DNA of 64,000 nucleotides from JAYRZB01 sp041916675 (GTDB taxonomy: Bacteria > Pseudomonadota > Alphaproteobacteria > Rhizobiales > Devosiaceae): positions 124,001 to 188,000 of the forward strand of contig JAYRZB010000002.1 of NCBI GenBank assembly GCA_041916675.1, in the 5' to 3' direction. The notes beneath the pieces are model-generated. The model saw nothing but the letters and a program-made list of their open reading frames with translations, searched no databases and had not been told where the DNA came from. Shown in pieces: positions 17,703-27,025 of the stretch (position 1 is the stretch's first letter; every line of letters begins with the position of its first letter). The position numbers were made by a program, and so were the translations under genes.

Positions 17703-18343
17703 CGACGCGCCAGGATGAGTTCGACTATATCAAGGATGGCAATGCCATCTATGAGCGCTCGTTCGCCATTATCCGCGCCGAGGCCGATTTCACCGGCTTT
17801 ACCGACGAAGAGGCCGAGATCGCGCTGCGCATGATCCATGCCTGCGGGCTGGTGGAGGCGGCGGGGGCAATTGCGTTTCATCCCCGCTTCGTCAGCGCCG
17901 CCCGCGCCGCCCTGCAGGCCGGAGCCCCAATTCTGGTCGATGCGCAAATGGTCGCCCATGGCATCACCCGCGCCCGGCTGCCCAGGGACAATGCGGTGAT
18001 TTGCACCCTGCACGACCCGCGCACCGCGGGAATCGCGCAGAGCATCGGCAATACCCGTTCGGCTGCCGCCATCGAGCTTTGGGGCGAAACCATGGGCGGG
18101 GCGGTGGTGGCGATTGGCAATGCGCCAACGGCGCTGTTTTACCTGCTCGAATGCCTCGAACGCGGTGCACCGCGCCCGGCGGCCATTCTCGGCATGCCGG
18201 TTGGCTTTGTCGGGGCCGCCGAATCCAAGGATGCGCTGGCCGCCAGCGGGCTCGATATCCCCTGGGCCATTGTGCGCGGGCGGCTGGGCGGCAGCGCCAT
18301 GACGGCCGCAGCGCTCAATGCCCTGGCGAGGCCGGGGCTGTGA
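17699..18343 (+). CDS. cobH: Precorrin-8X methylmutase
   Basis: A 214-residue enzyme that moves a methyl group from C11 to C12 to give hydrogenobyrinic acid. Recognisable CobH/CbiC features are YIKDGNAIYERSFAIIRAEA near the start, the active-site His region MIHACGLVEAAGAIAFHP, ILVDAQMVAHGITRARLP, and GNAPTALFYLLE with GMPVGFVGAAESK. Length is usual for the family. It overlaps cobG and cobI by four bases. Confidence 0.95.
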   Translation: MTTRQDEFDYIKDGNAIYERSFAIIRAEADFTGFTDEEAEIALRMIHACGLVEAAGAIAFHPRFVSAARAALQAGAPILVDAQMVAHGITRARLPRDNAVICTLHDPRTAGIAQSIGNTRSAAAIELWGETMGGAVVAIGNAPTALFYLLECLERGAPRPAAILGMPVGFVGAAESKDALAASGLDIPWAIVRGRLGGSAMTAAALNALARPGL

Positions 18344-19065
18344 GCGGGCGGCTGATCGGGGTCGGCACCGGCCCGGGCGATCCGGAGCTTTTGACGCTCA
18401 AGGCGGTGCGGGCGCTCGACGAGGCCGATGTCATTGCCCATTTCGCCAAAGCCGGAAACGCGGGCAATGCCCGCGCCATCGTGACCGCGCATCTGCGGCC
18501 CGATCATATCGAACTGCCGCTCTATTATCCGGTGACCACCGAGATCGACCGGCACGAGGACGCCTATCAGCAGGCGATCACGGGTTTTTACGAACAGGCG
18601 GCGGCGGCGGTGGCGGCGCACCTGGAGGCTGGCCGCACGGTGGCGGTGCTCTCGGAGGGCGATCCGCTGTTTTATGGCTCCTACATGCACCTGCATGTGC
18701 GGCTGGCGCACCGGTTTGCCACCGAGGTGATCCCCGGAGTGACGGCGATGTCGGGCTGCTGGTCCGAGGCGGGCGTGCCGATCGTGCAGGGCGATGATGT
18801 GATGGCGGTGCTGCCCGGCACGCTGCCCGAAGCGGACCTGACACGGCGGATGATGGAAGCGGAGGCGGCCGTGATCATGAAGGTGGGGCGAAACCTGAAA
18901 AAGATCCGTGCGGCGCTGGCGTCAGCCGGCAAGCTCGATCGCGCTATTTATGTCGAGCGCGGCACCATGGCCAATTCGCAGGTGCTGCGGCTCAGCGAAA
19001 AAACCGACGATGCCGCGCCCTATTTCGCCATCGTGCTGGTGCCGGGCTGGACGGGGCGGGCATGA
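18340..19065 (+). CDS. cobI: Precorrin-2 C20-methyltransferase
   Basis: A 241-residue SAM methyltransferase, first committed to B12 after uroporphyrinogen methylation. N-terminus SGRLIGVGTGPGDPELLTLKAV, VLSEGDPLFYGSYMHLH and EVIPGVTAMSGC are the methylase motifs. The start is GTG at 18340, within a GTGA overlap with the cobH stop, giving the right N-terminus; an in-frame upstream extension inside cobH is rejected. Ends in an ATGA overlap with cobJ. Confidence 0.93.
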   Translation: MSGRLIGVGTGPGDPELLTLKAVRALDEADVIAHFAKAGNAGNARAIVTAHLRPDHIELPLYYPVTTEIDRHEDAYQQAITGFYEQAAAAVAAHLEAGRTVAVLSEGDPLFYGSYMHLHVRLAHRFATEVIPGVTAMSGCWSEAGVPIVQGDDVMAVLPGTLPEADLTRRMMEAEAAVIMKVGRNLKKIRAALASAGKLDRAIYVERGTMANSQVLRLSEKTDDAAPYFAIVLVPGWTGRA

Positions 19066-19823
19066 CCGGGGTGCTTTATGTCATCGGCACCGGGCCGGGA
19101 AATCCCGACCAGATGACGCCCGAGGCCCAGGCGGCGGTGGCGGCAAGCGAAGAATTTTTCGGCTATGGCCCCTATCTCGACCGGCTTGACCTGCGGCCCG
19201 ATCAGGTGCGCATCGCTTCGGACAATCGCGAAGAGCTCGACCGGGCCCGACAGGCGCTGGAACGGACCGTGGCAGGAGCCAGGGTCTGCATGGTGTCGGG
19301 CGGCGATCCGGGGGTGTTTGCCATGGCAGCGGCGGTCTGCGAGGCCATCGAAACCGGCCCCGAGGCCTGGCGGCAGCTTGACCTGCGCATCGTGCCCGGC
19401 GTGACCGCCATGCTGGCGGTGGCGGCGCGCTGCGGGGCCCCGCTCGGGCATGATTTTGCCGCGCTCTCGCTTTCGGACAACCTCAAGCCCTGGGATGTGA
19501 TCGAAGCCCGGCTCCGGGCACTGGCCGGGGCGGGACTGGTGATTGCGCTCTATAATCCGATCTCGAAAGCCCGGCCCTGGCAATTGGGCAAGGCTTTCGA
19601 CATCCTGCGCACGGTGCTGCCGGGTACGGTGCCGGTGATCTTTGGCCGCGCCGCCGGGCGGCCCGATGAACAGATCACCACCGTACCGCTTGCCGAAGCC
19701 GATCCGCGCAACGCCGATATGGCGACCTGCGTGATCATCGGCTCGGCCCAAACCCGCGTAATTGTGCGGCAAGGGCAGGCCGATCTGATCTATTCGCCGC
19801 GCGTGTTCGGGGGCACATCATGA
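19062..19823 (+). CDS. cobJ: Precorrin-3B C17-methyltransferase
   Basis: A 253-residue enzyme catalysing methylation at C17 with ring contraction. Motifs include VIGTGPGNPDQMTPEAQAAV, the FGYGPYLDRL segment typical of CobJ/CbiH, VSGGDPGVFAMA and RIVPGVTAM, GHDFAALSLSDNLKPWDVIE, and YNPISKARPWQL. In Rhodobacter and Pseudomonas-type operons cobK usually follows; here cobL follows directly with an ATGA overlap, so cobK is absent from this place. Confidence 0.95.
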   Translation: MTGVLYVIGTGPGNPDQMTPEAQAAVAASEEFFGYGPYLDRLDLRPDQVRIASDNREELDRARQALERTVAGARVCMVSGGDPGVFAMAAAVCEAIETGPEAWRQLDLRIVPGVTAMLAVAARCGAPLGHDFAALSLSDNLKPWDVIEARLRALAGAGLVIALYNPISKARPWQLGKAFDILRTVLPGTVPVIFGRAAGRPDEQITTVPLAEADPRNADMATCVIIGSAQTRVIVRQGQADLIYSPRVFGGTS

Positions 19824-21034
19824 GCCGCTGGCTGAGCGTTGTGGGGATCGGCGAGGATGGGGCGGACGGGCTTGGCGCCCGCGCCCGCGCTGCCATTGCC
19901 GGGGCCGACCTCGTCTTTGGCGGGGCGCGCCATATTGCGCTCGCCGGGGCGCTGGTGACCGGCAGGGCCGAGACCTGGCAGAGCCCATTCGAGCGCTCAG
20001 TCGAGGCTATTCTGACGGCGCGCGGGCAAAAGGTCTGCGTGCTGGCCTCGGGCGATCCGATGCATTTTGGTGTTGGGGCCACGCTGGCCCGGCATGTGGG
20101 CGCCGATGAGATGCTGGTCATTCCGGCCCCTTCGGCTTTCAGCCTCGCCGCCGCCGCGCTCGGCTGGGCCCTGCAGGAAACCGACTGCATGTCGCTGCAT
20201 GGCAGGCCGGTGGACCTGATCCGCCCTGCGCTGCAGCCGGGGCGGAAGATTTTGGCCCTGACCTCCGATGAACACGGCCCCGGCGAACTTGCCGCGCTCT
20301 TGACCGGGCTCGGTTTCGGGGCCTCGAGCCTGACCGTGCTCGAAGCGCTGGGTGGGGACGCCGAGACGATCAGCACCCAGCGCGCCGATGGCTTTGCGCT
20401 TGACCGGATCAACCCGCTCAATGTCTGCGCCATCGTGGTTGTGGCCGATAGTGAGGCAAGGGTGCTGTCGCGCGCCGCCGGACTTCCCGACGGTCTTTTT
20501 GCCCATGACGGGCAGATCACCAAGCGCGAGGTGCGGGCGCTGACCCTGTCGGCGCTGGCGCCGCGCCGGGGTGAATTGCTGTGGGATATCGGGGCGGGTT
20601 CGGGGTCGGTGGCCATCGAGTGGCTGCTCGCCGACCCGGCTCAGCGCGCCATCGCCATCGAGGCCGATCCGGTGCGGGCGAACCGGATTGCGGAAAACGC
20701 CAGAGCCTTCGGCGTGCCCGGTTTGCAGGTGGTGACCGGCCTGGCGCCGCAGGCGCTGGCCGGCCTTGCCCAACCCGATGCGATTTTTGTCGGCGGCGGG
20801 GGTTCGGAGCCCGGGGTGATGGATGCGGCCATGGCCGCGCTGCGGCCCGGCGGGCGGCTGGTGGCCAATGCGGTGACGACGGAAATGGAAATGCTGCTGC
20901 TTGACCTGCATCGCCGCCATGGCGGGGCGCTGACACGGCTCGAAATCGCCCGCGCCTCCCCGGTCGGCACCATGACCGGCTGGCGCCCGGCCATGCCGAT
21001 TACCCAGTGGCTCTGGCAGAGGGCCGCCCTATGA
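19820..21034 (+). CDS. cobL: Precorrin-6Y C5,15-methyltransferase (decarboxylating)
   Basis: A 404-residue bifunctional enzyme. The N-terminal half (about 1-200) is a CbiE-like methylase with VVGIGEDGADGL and VLASGDPMHFGVGATL; the C-terminal half is CbiT-like with ITKREVRALTLSALAP, LLWDIGAGSGSVAIEW and VFVGGG-type phrases (AIFVGGGGSEPGVMDA). Together they methylate C5 and C15 and decarboxylate ring C acetate. Fusion is normal for CobL. Overlaps cobJ and cobM by four bases. Confidence 0.95.
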   Translation: MSRWLSVVGIGEDGADGLGARARAAIAGADLVFGGARHIALAGALVTGRAETWQSPFERSVEAILTARGQKVCVLASGDPMHFGVGATLARHVGADEMLVIPAPSAFSLAAAALGWALQETDCMSLHGRPVDLIRPALQPGRKILALTSDEHGPGELAALLTGLGFGASSLTVLEALGGDAETISTQRADGFALDRINPLNVCAIVVVADSEARVLSRAAGLPDGLFAHDGQITKREVRALTLSALAPRRGELLWDIGAGSGSVAIEWLLADPAQRAIAIEADPVRANRIAENARAFGVPGLQVVTGLAPQALAGLAQPDAIFVGGGGSEPGVMDAAMAALRPGGRLVANAVTTEMEMLLLDLHRRHGGALTRLEIARASPVGTMTGWRPAMPITQWLWQRAAL

Positions 21035-21795
21035 CAGTGCATTTCATTGGCGCCGGGCCGGGCGCGGCGGACCTGATCACGGTGCGCGGCCAAAGGCTGC
21101 TGCAAGCCTGTCCGGTCTGCCTCTATGCCGGGTCGATTGTGCCCAAAGAGATGCTCGACTGGTGCCCCAAGGGCGCGCGACTGATCGATACCGCCAGCCT
21201 CTCGCTCGACGAGATTGCCGCCGAATACCGCGCGGCCCATGCGGAAAACCTTGATGTGGCGCGGCTGCATTCGGGCGACCTGTCGGTGTGGAGCGCGGTG
21301 GCCGAACAGATCCGCGTGCTCGACAGCCTGGGCATTGATTATACGCTGACCCCCGGCGTGCCGGCCTTTGCCGCCGCGGCGGCAGCGCTAGGGCGTGAAC
21401 TGACCTTGCCCGGCATTGCCCAGTCGCTGGTGCTGACGAGAGTTTCGGGCCGCGCTTCGCCGATGCCGGGCGGCGAAACCCTCGCCGGGTTCGGCGCGAC
21501 GGGGGCCACGCTGGCCATTCACCTGGCCATCCATGCGCTCGAAACCGTGGTGGCCGAACTCACCCCGGCCTATGGCCCGGATTGCGCGGTGGCGATTGTG
21601 GTGCATGCCAGCTGGCCCGGCGAACGCATCGTCAGGGCAACGCTTGGTACAATCGTTGCGGCGGTGGCCGCCGACCCCATCGAGCGGACGGCGATTATTT
21701 TCGTCGGGCCGACGCTGACGGCAGGCGGTTTTGCCAATTCCGCGCTCTATTCGGCCGACTATCAGCGCCGCTTTCGTGGGCGGGATGGCCTTTAG
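21031..21795 (+). CDS. cobM: Precorrin-4 C11-methyltransferase
   Basis: A 254-residue methylase adding the C11 methyl to precorrin-4. Features: MTVHFIGAGPGAADLITVRG, CLYAGSIVPKEML (diagnostic for CobM/CbiF), LHSGDLSVWSAVAEQI, and YTLTPGVPAFAAAAAALGRELTLP. The ATG lies in a TATGA overlap with the cobL stop; an earlier in-frame codon inside cobL is rejected. Last gene of the run: its stop overlaps that of the convergent recQ gene. Confidence 0.95.
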   Translation: MTVHFIGAGPGAADLITVRGQRLLQACPVCLYAGSIVPKEMLDWCPKGARLIDTASLSLDEIAAEYRAAHAENLDVARLHSGDLSVWSAVAEQIRVLDSLGIDYTLTPGVPAFAAAAAALGRELTLPGIAQSLVLTRVSGRASPMPGGETLAGFGATGATLAIHLAIHALETVVAELTPAYGPDCAVAIVVHASWPGERIVRATLGTIVAAVAADPIERTAIIFVGPTLTAGGFANSALYSADYQRRFRGRDGL

Positions 21796-23624
21796 GCCGA
21801 GGCCAGCGCCTCGGCCGCGATGACCTTGAGGAAGGCCATGCCGTAGCGGTCACGCTTGGCCTCGCCGATGCCGGGCAGTTCGGCCAGCTGGTCGAGCGTT
21901 GCCGGGCGCACCTCTGCCATAGCGCGCAGGGTGGCATCCTGAAACACCAGATAGGGCGGCACACCCTGCGCCTTGGCCAGCCGCGTGCGTTCGGCGCGCA
22001 GGGCTTCGAACAGGCCCATGGCGCTTTCGGGCAGGCCGCTGGCCCCGGCCAACGAGCGGCGCACTTCGGTGGCCTTGCGCGCCCGGTCCTTGCGAAAGAT
22101 CACCCGGCGCTCGCCCCGGAACACCGGCCGCGCCTCCTCGGAGAGCATGAGCGCGCCATGGGCGGCGTGATCGACGACGATCAGCCCCGAGGCGGTCAAT
22201 TGCCGCAAGACCGATTGCCAGGTGCGCGCATCGGTGCCCTTGCCCGCCCCGAACACGGCCTGCTTGTCGTGGCCGAAGCGCAGGACTTTTTCGGTCTCCT
22301 TGCCGATCAGCACATCGATCACATGCCCGGCCCCGAAGCGCTGCCCGGTGCGATAGATCGCCGCCAGCGCCTTGACGGCGGCATCGGTGCCATCCCAGCT
22401 GTCGACCGGCGACAGGCAGGTATCGCAATTGCCGCAATCGCCGGGATGCTCCTCGCCGAAGTGCTTCAGGATCGCCTGCCGCCGACAGGTGGCGGTTTCG
22501 CACACCCCGAGCAGGGCATTGAGCTTGCCGCGCTCGATGCGCTTGATCTCGTCGGGTGCATTGCCCTCGTCGATCATGCGGCGGCGCTGGATGACATCGG
22601 CCATGCCATAGCTCATCCAGGCGTCCGACGGCAGGCCGTCGCGCCCGGCACGGCCGGTTTCCTGATAATAGGCCTCGATCGAGGCGGGCAGGTCGAGATG
22701 GGCGACATAGCGCACATCGGGCTTGTCGATGCCCATGCCGAACGCCACCGTGGCCACCAGGCAAAGCCCCTCGTCCTTGAGAAAGGCATCCTGATTGGTG
22801 CTGCGGGTGCGGCTGTCCATGCCGGCATGATAGGGCAGGGCGCGGATGCCCTTGGCATTGAGCCACTCGGCGGTTTCTTCGACCTTGTTGCGCGACAGGC
22901 AATAGACAATGCCGCTGTCGCCGCGGTGGCGGGAGAGGAAACCGAGAAGCTGCTGGCGGGCATTGTCGCGCTCGACAATCGTATAGGCGATATTGGGCCG
23001 GTCAAAGCTGGTGGCAAAGACCCTGGCTTCCCCCAGCGCCAGGCGCTCGATGATGTCGGCCTGGGTGAGCTTGTCGGCGGTCGCGGTCAGCGCCATGCGC
23101 GGCACATGCGGGAAGAGGTCGGCCAGCATGGCCAGATCCCGGTATTCGGGGCGGAAATCGTGGCCCCACTGGCTCACGCAATGGGCCTCGTCGATGGCAA
23201 ACAGCGCAATATCGATGCCGGCCAGCATCTGGCGGAAACTGTCGGTGGCCAGCCGCTCGGGCGCCACATAGAGCAGGTCCAATTCCCCCGCGCGCAGGGC
23301 TCGGCGCACCTCAGCTGCTTCTTCGGCGCTGAGCGAGGAATTGAGCGCGGCAGCGCGCACCCCGACCTGGCGCAGGGCTTCGACCTGATCGCGCATCAGG
23401 GCGATCAGCGGGGAAATCACCACCCCGACGCCATGCCGGCAGAGGGCTGGAATCTGGTAGCAGACCGATTTGCCCGCCCCGGTCGGGAACAGCACCACCG
23501 CATCGCCGCCGCCGGTGACGTGTCCGACCACTTCGGCCTGCAGCCCGCGGAATTCGGCATGGCCGAAGACGCTGCGCAGAATATCGATGGGGTCCTTCGC
23601 CGGTGGGGCGAACAGGCTCGTCAT
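21792..23624 (-). CDS. recQ: ATP-dependent DNA helicase RecQ
   Basis: A 610-residue 3'-5' helicase of usual bacterial RecQ length. Order: helicase core with Walker A (LFPTGAGKSVCYQIPAL), ISPLIALMRDQV, DEAH box (AIDEAHCVSQWGHDFRPEY), TATAD, then VATVAFGMGIDKPDVR and QETGRAGRDG; a zinc-binding part with four cysteines (CETATCRR and CGNCDTC); a winged-helix part; and a C-terminal HRDC domain (LRAERTRLAKAQGVPPYLVF). The ATG has a GGAGA ribosome site. Role is in recombination repair and stalled forks. Independent of its neighbours; its stop overlaps cobM. Confidence 0.96.
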   Translation of the reverse strand: MTSLFAPPAKDPIDILRSVFGHAEFRGLQAEVVGHVTGGGDAVVLFPTGAGKSVCYQIPALCRHGVGVVISPLIALMRDQVEALRQVGVRAAALNSSLSAEEAAEVRRALRAGELDLLYVAPERLATDSFRQMLAGIDIALFAIDEAHCVSQWGHDFRPEYRDLAMLADLFPHVPRMALTATADKLTQADIIERLALGEARVFATSFDRPNIAYTIVERDNARQQLLGFLSRHRGDSGIVYCLSRNKVEETAEWLNAKGIRALPYHAGMDSRTRSTNQDAFLKDEGLCLVATVAFGMGIDKPDVRYVAHLDLPASIEAYYQETGRAGRDGLPSDAWMSYGMADVIQRRRMIDEGNAPDEIKRIERGKLNALLGVCETATCRRQAILKHFGEEHPGDCGNCDTCLSPVDSWDGTDAAVKALAAIYRTGQRFGAGHVIDVLIGKETEKVLRFGHDKQAVFGAGKGTDARTWQSVLRQLTASGLIVVDHAAHGALMLSEEARPVFRGERRVIFRKDRARKATEVRRSLAGASGLPESAMGLFEALRAERTRLAKAQGVPPYLVFQDATLRAMAEVRPATLDQLAELPGIGEAKRDRYGMAFLKVIAAEALASA

Positions 23625-23783
23625 GGTCTCTCCGTCGGGCGGACCAAAGCGGCAGCAGGGCCGAATCGGTCACCATTCTTGGACCATGAAGCGTCCCGCC
23701 CCGCAAGCCAAAGCCCCTGCGGCGTGGTTGCTGGCAGGTTCGGATTGCTGCTAAAAGCGAACAAACGAAAATGGAGCTCCGCC

Positions 23784-24560
23784 ATGATGTCGCAAACCCG
23801 CCAGATCGAAATGATCGAACTGGCCCGGGTCAACGGCCAGGTGCTGGTCGATGACCTGGCCGAGCGCTTCGGGGTGACCGCCCAGACCATCCGCAAGGAC
23901 CTCAATGAGCTCTGCAACCGCGGCGTGCTCAAGCGCACCCATGGCGGGGCGATCTATCCCTCAAGCGTTGAAAACGTGCAGTATGAGGCGCGCCGCCAGA
24001 TCGCGGCCGGCGAAAAGGACGCCATCGGGCGGGCGGCAGCCAAGCTGGTGTCCAACAATTCCTCGCTGTTCATCAATATCGGCACCACCACCGAAGCGGT
24101 CAGCCAGGCGCTGCGCGACCACGAAGGGCTGATGGTGATCACCAACAATATCAACGTGGCCAACCGCATGCGGCCCAACCCCAGCATCGAGGTGGTGATC
24201 GCCGGTGGCGTGGTGCGGCCCTCCGATGGCGGCATTGTGGGTGAGGCGGCGGTGGATTTCATCCGCCAGTTTAAGGTCGATTTCGCCATCATCGGGGCCT
24301 CGGCCATTGATGCGGATGGGGCGCTGCTCGATTTCGACTATCGCGAGGTCAAGGTGGCGCAGGCCATCATCGCCAATGCGCGCAATGTGATCCTGGTGTC
24401 CGATTCCACCAAGTTCGAGCGCACCGCCCCGGTGCGCATCGCCCATATCTCGCAGGTTTCGACCTTCATCACCGACCGTTGCACCATGCCCTCGGTGCGC
24501 CAGATCTGCCGGGAAAGCAAAGTCACCCTGATCGAAACCAACGGGGCCGGGCCGGGCTGA
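23784..24560 (+). CDS. glpR: DeoR-family regulator, GlpR-like
   Basis: A 258-residue repressor. The N-terminal helix-turn-helix (QIEMIELARVNGQVLVDDLAERFGV then TAQTIRKDLNELCNRGVLKRTHGGA) is classical DeoR, and the C-terminal sensor domain contains NIGTTTEAVSQAL, VITNNINVANRM, GGVVRPSDGGIVGEAA and DYREVKVAQAII, where the phosphorylated sugar or glycerol-3-phosphate binds. ATG at 23784 follows GGAG by seven bases. It precedes glpK by 119 bp, which supports the glycerol assignment. Two CGAA repeats eight bases apart (23758-23769) sit just upstream and could be a GlpR site for autoregulation; this is tentative. Confidence 0.85.
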   Translation: MMSQTRQIEMIELARVNGQVLVDDLAERFGVTAQTIRKDLNELCNRGVLKRTHGGAIYPSSVENVQYEARRQIAAGEKDAIGRAAAKLVSNNSSLFINIGTTTEAVSQALRDHEGLMVITNNINVANRMRPNPSIEVVIAGGVVRPSDGGIVGEAAVDFIRQFKVDFAIIGASAIDADGALLDFDYREVKVAQAIIANARNVILVSDSTKFERTAPVRIAHISQVSTFITDRCTMPSVRQICRESKVTLIETNGAGPG

Positions 24561-24679
24561 GCGCTCGGCGGCGCGTTTTGACGTTCATATGGTTTCGAAT
24601 TCTTGCCACCCGCAGGCGGGCGGGCTAAGAGCGGAACCAGAACAATCGGCCCGCAAGGGCAATGCGCCGGGGGGATAGT

Positions 24680-26173
24680 ATGAGCGGTTATGTGCTGGCC
24701 ATCGACCAGGGGACCACCTCGAGCCGCGCCATCATCTTTGATGCCAGCCAGACCGTGGTGGCCACCGCGCAAAAGGAAATCACCCAGTTTTACCCGCAAT
24801 CGGGCTGGGTCGAGCACGATGCCGGGGAAATCTGGAAATCGGTGCTCGCAACCGTGCGCGCGGCGCTGCGCAAGGCCGGGCTCAAGGCCAGCGATATCGC
24901 GGCCATTGGCATCACCAACCAGCGCGAGACCGTCGTTGTCTGGGACCGGGCGACCGGCGAGCCGGTTCACAAGGCCATTGTCTGGCAGGACCGGCGTACG
25001 GCCCAGACCTGCCAGGAGCTCAAGGCAAAGGGCCATGAAAAGGCCGTGACCGAAAAGACCGGGCTGCTGCTTGACCCCTATTTTTCCGGCACCAAGCTCG
25101 CCTGGCTGCTCGATAACATCAAGGGTGCGCGCGAAAAGGCCGAGGCGGGCGAACTGTTGTTCGGCACCATCGACAGCTACCTGATCTACCGGCTGACCGG
25201 CGGGGCGGTGCATGCAACCGATGCCACCAATGCCTCGCGTACGCTCTTGTACAACATCGCCGAGAACCGCTGGGACGATGAACTTTTGAGCCTGTTCCGG
25301 GTGTCGAGGGCGATGCTGCCGGTGGTGAAGGATTGTGCCGATGATTTCGGTACCACAGTGCCAAAGCTGTTCGGCGGGGCGATCCCCATTCGCGGGGTTG
25401 CCGGGGACCAGCATGCCGCGCTGATGGGCCAGGCCTGCTTTGCCCCGGGCATGATCAAATCGACCTATGGCACGGGCTGCTTTGCCTTGATCAATACCGG
25501 CACCGACCGCGTCGCCTCGCGCAACCGGCTGCTCACCACCATCGCCTATCGGCTCGATGGCCAGACCCACTATGCGCTCGAAGGCTCGATCTTTATTGCC
25601 GGGGCGGCGGTGCAATGGCTGCGCGACGGGCTCAGGATCATCAAGAAGGCGGCCCAGTCGAGCGCATTGGCCATTGAGGCCGACCCCACCCAGAAAGTCT
25701 ATCTGGTGCCCGCCTTTGTCGGGCTCGGCGCCCCGCACTGGGATGCCGAGGCGCGCGGCGCCATTTTCGGGCTGACGCGCAATTCCGGCCCGGCCGAAAT
25801 CGCCAAGGCGGCGCTCGAAGCAGTGGCCTTTCAGACCCGCGACCTGATCGATGCCATGCACCAGGACTGGCAGGGCAAGAGCGAAACCGTGCTGCGCGTC
25901 GATGGCGGCATGGTGGCATCGGACTGGACCATGCAGCGGCTGGCCGACATTCTGGATGCCCCGATCGACCGCCCGAAAATCCTTGAAACCACCGCGCTGG
26001 GCGCCGCCTGGCTGGCAGCCTCGCGCGTCGGACTGTGGCCCGATGCCAAGGGCTTTGCCAAAACCTGGTCGCGCCAGCACCGCTTTGTTTCGACCCTGAA
26101 GCCGGCCGAACGCGACGCCCTGATCGATGGCTGGCACGATGCCGTGCGCCGCACCCTCTCCAAGCCCGCATAA
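24680..26173 (+). CDS. glpK: Glycerol kinase
   Basis: A 497-residue FGGY-family kinase that phosphorylates glycerol to glycerol-3-phosphate. Signatures: YVLAIDQGTTSSRAIIFD at the ATP site, GITNQRETVVVWD, IVWQDRRTA, GTIDSYLIYRLTGG, the FGGY-type segment GVAGDQHAALMGQACF, STYGTGCFALINTG and GLGAPHWDAEARGAI, and a late VLRVDGGMVASDW. Length is usual. ATG at 24680 follows a GGGGGA. No glpF or glpD is in the window. The next two genes, a glycerophosphodiesterase-like and a phosphatase-like gene, follow within ten and four bases, suggesting one transcript. Confidence 0.96.
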   Translation: MSGYVLAIDQGTTSSRAIIFDASQTVVATAQKEITQFYPQSGWVEHDAGEIWKSVLATVRAALRKAGLKASDIAAIGITNQRETVVVWDRATGEPVHKAIVWQDRRTAQTCQELKAKGHEKAVTEKTGLLLDPYFSGTKLAWLLDNIKGAREKAEAGELLFGTIDSYLIYRLTGGAVHATDATNASRTLLYNIAENRWDDELLSLFRVSRAMLPVVKDCADDFGTTVPKLFGGAIPIRGVAGDQHAALMGQACFAPGMIKSTYGTGCFALINTGTDRVASRNRLLTTIAYRLDGQTHYALEGSIFIAGAAVQWLRDGLRIIKKAAQSSALAIEADPTQKVYLVPAFVGLGAPHWDAEARGAIFGLTRNSGPAEIAKAALEAVAFQTRDLIDAMHQDWQGKSETVLRVDGGMVASDWTMQRLADILDAPIDRPKILETTALGAAWLAASRVGLWPDAKGFAKTWSRQHRFVSTLKPAERDALIDGWHDAVRRTLSKPA

Positions 26174-26182
26174 GAGACCGCC

Positions 26183-27022
26183 ATGACCGCCGCCCTTTAT
26201 ACCGAACGCAATGGCCACCGCACCTGGCTCAAATGGCACCGCGCCCGCCGCATGGCCTCCGATCCGGTGTTCACCGGCGCCCGCATCCTCGAAGGCATGC
26301 GGCTTGGGGCCAGCGTCGAGATCGACCTGCTGGTCAACAAGGACCGCGGCTATGCCGTGCTGCATGACGACCATGTCGACGATGAAACCACCGGCACCGG
26401 GCTCGTGGCCGACCTGTCGGGCGACCAGTTGCGCATGCTGCGCCTGCGCGCCAACGATGGCAGCCCGACCACCGAGCCGGTGATGCTGCTCGAAGACCTG
26501 ACGGCGCTTTTGGCCACCGCCGCCCCGCATGCCGATGCGCTGCTGCAGCTCGATTTCAAGAGCCCGGCTTCGGCGCTGGACGCACGGGCCATCGCCTCGT
26601 TCGCACAAAGCGTGGGGCCGGTGGCGGGCAACATGATCCTGTCATCGGGTGATGGTGAGGCGGTTTCGATGCTCTCGGCGGCGGTGCCCGGTCTGCGGAT
26701 CGGGTTTGACCCCTGTTATGGGCAGGCCTTCGAGCGCCTGCCGCAGACCCGCGACTTTGCCGGTTTTGTCGCCGAGGCGCTGGCTGACCAGCCGAGAGCC
26801 GAGATGATCTATCTTGAATACCATCTGGTGCTCGAAGCAGACAAAGCCGGGTTCGACATGATCGGGGCCTTCCATGCGGCCGGAAAAACCGTCGATGCCT
26901 GGACCATCAACCGGGCGGACGAGCAAAGCGCCCCCGAAGTCCGGCGGCTGCTTGAACTCAAGGTCGATCAGATCACCACCGACGATCCCGAAGGGGCCGG
27001 CGCCATGATTGCACGGCTCTGA
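26183..27022 (+). CDS. Glycerophosphodiester phosphodiesterase family protein
   Basis: A 279-residue TIM-barrel protein of the GDPD family. It has a His-Arg near the start (KWHRARRMAS), then VEIDLLVNKDRGYAVLHDDHVD with the metal-binding E-x-D and the catalytic His-Asp pair, ALLQLDFKS in place of the usual E/D-K strand, and AWTINRADE near the C-terminus with ITTDDPEGA at the end. The expected function is hydrolysis of glycerophosphodiesters to glycerol-3-phosphate. Position ten bases behind glpK agrees. The usual N-terminal AHRG is changed to WHRA, so some loss of activity or a shifted substrate cannot be excluded. Confidence 0.8.
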   Translation: MTAALYTERNGHRTWLKWHRARRMASDPVFTGARILEGMRLGASVEIDLLVNKDRGYAVLHDDHVDDETTGTGLVADLSGDQLRMLRLRANDGSPTTEPVMLLEDLTALLATAAPHADALLQLDFKSPASALDARAIASFAQSVGPVAGNMILSSGDGEAVSMLSAAVPGLRIGFDPCYGQAFERLPQTRDFAGFVAEALADQPRAEMIYLEYHLVLEADKAGFDMIGAFHAAGKTVDAWTINRADEQSAPEVRRLLELKVDQITTDDPEGAGAMIARL

Positions 27023-27025
27023 CCG

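Noticed and set aside
16367..18013. A 548-codon minus-strand frame over cobG and cobH
   Set aside because: Low-complexity Arg/Ser/Ala/Pro translation with no family features, opposite clear cob genes.
21582..24560. A 992-codon open frame on the plus strand across recQ
   Set aside because: Only its last 258 codons (from 23784) encode a recognisable protein, GlpR. The rest is antisense to recQ, which has full helicase motifs; the open frame comes from high GC content.
24338..26608. A 756-codon minus-strand frame over glpK
   Set aside because: Opposite a fully motif-supported glycerol kinase; composition is Gly/His/Gln-rich shadow sequence.
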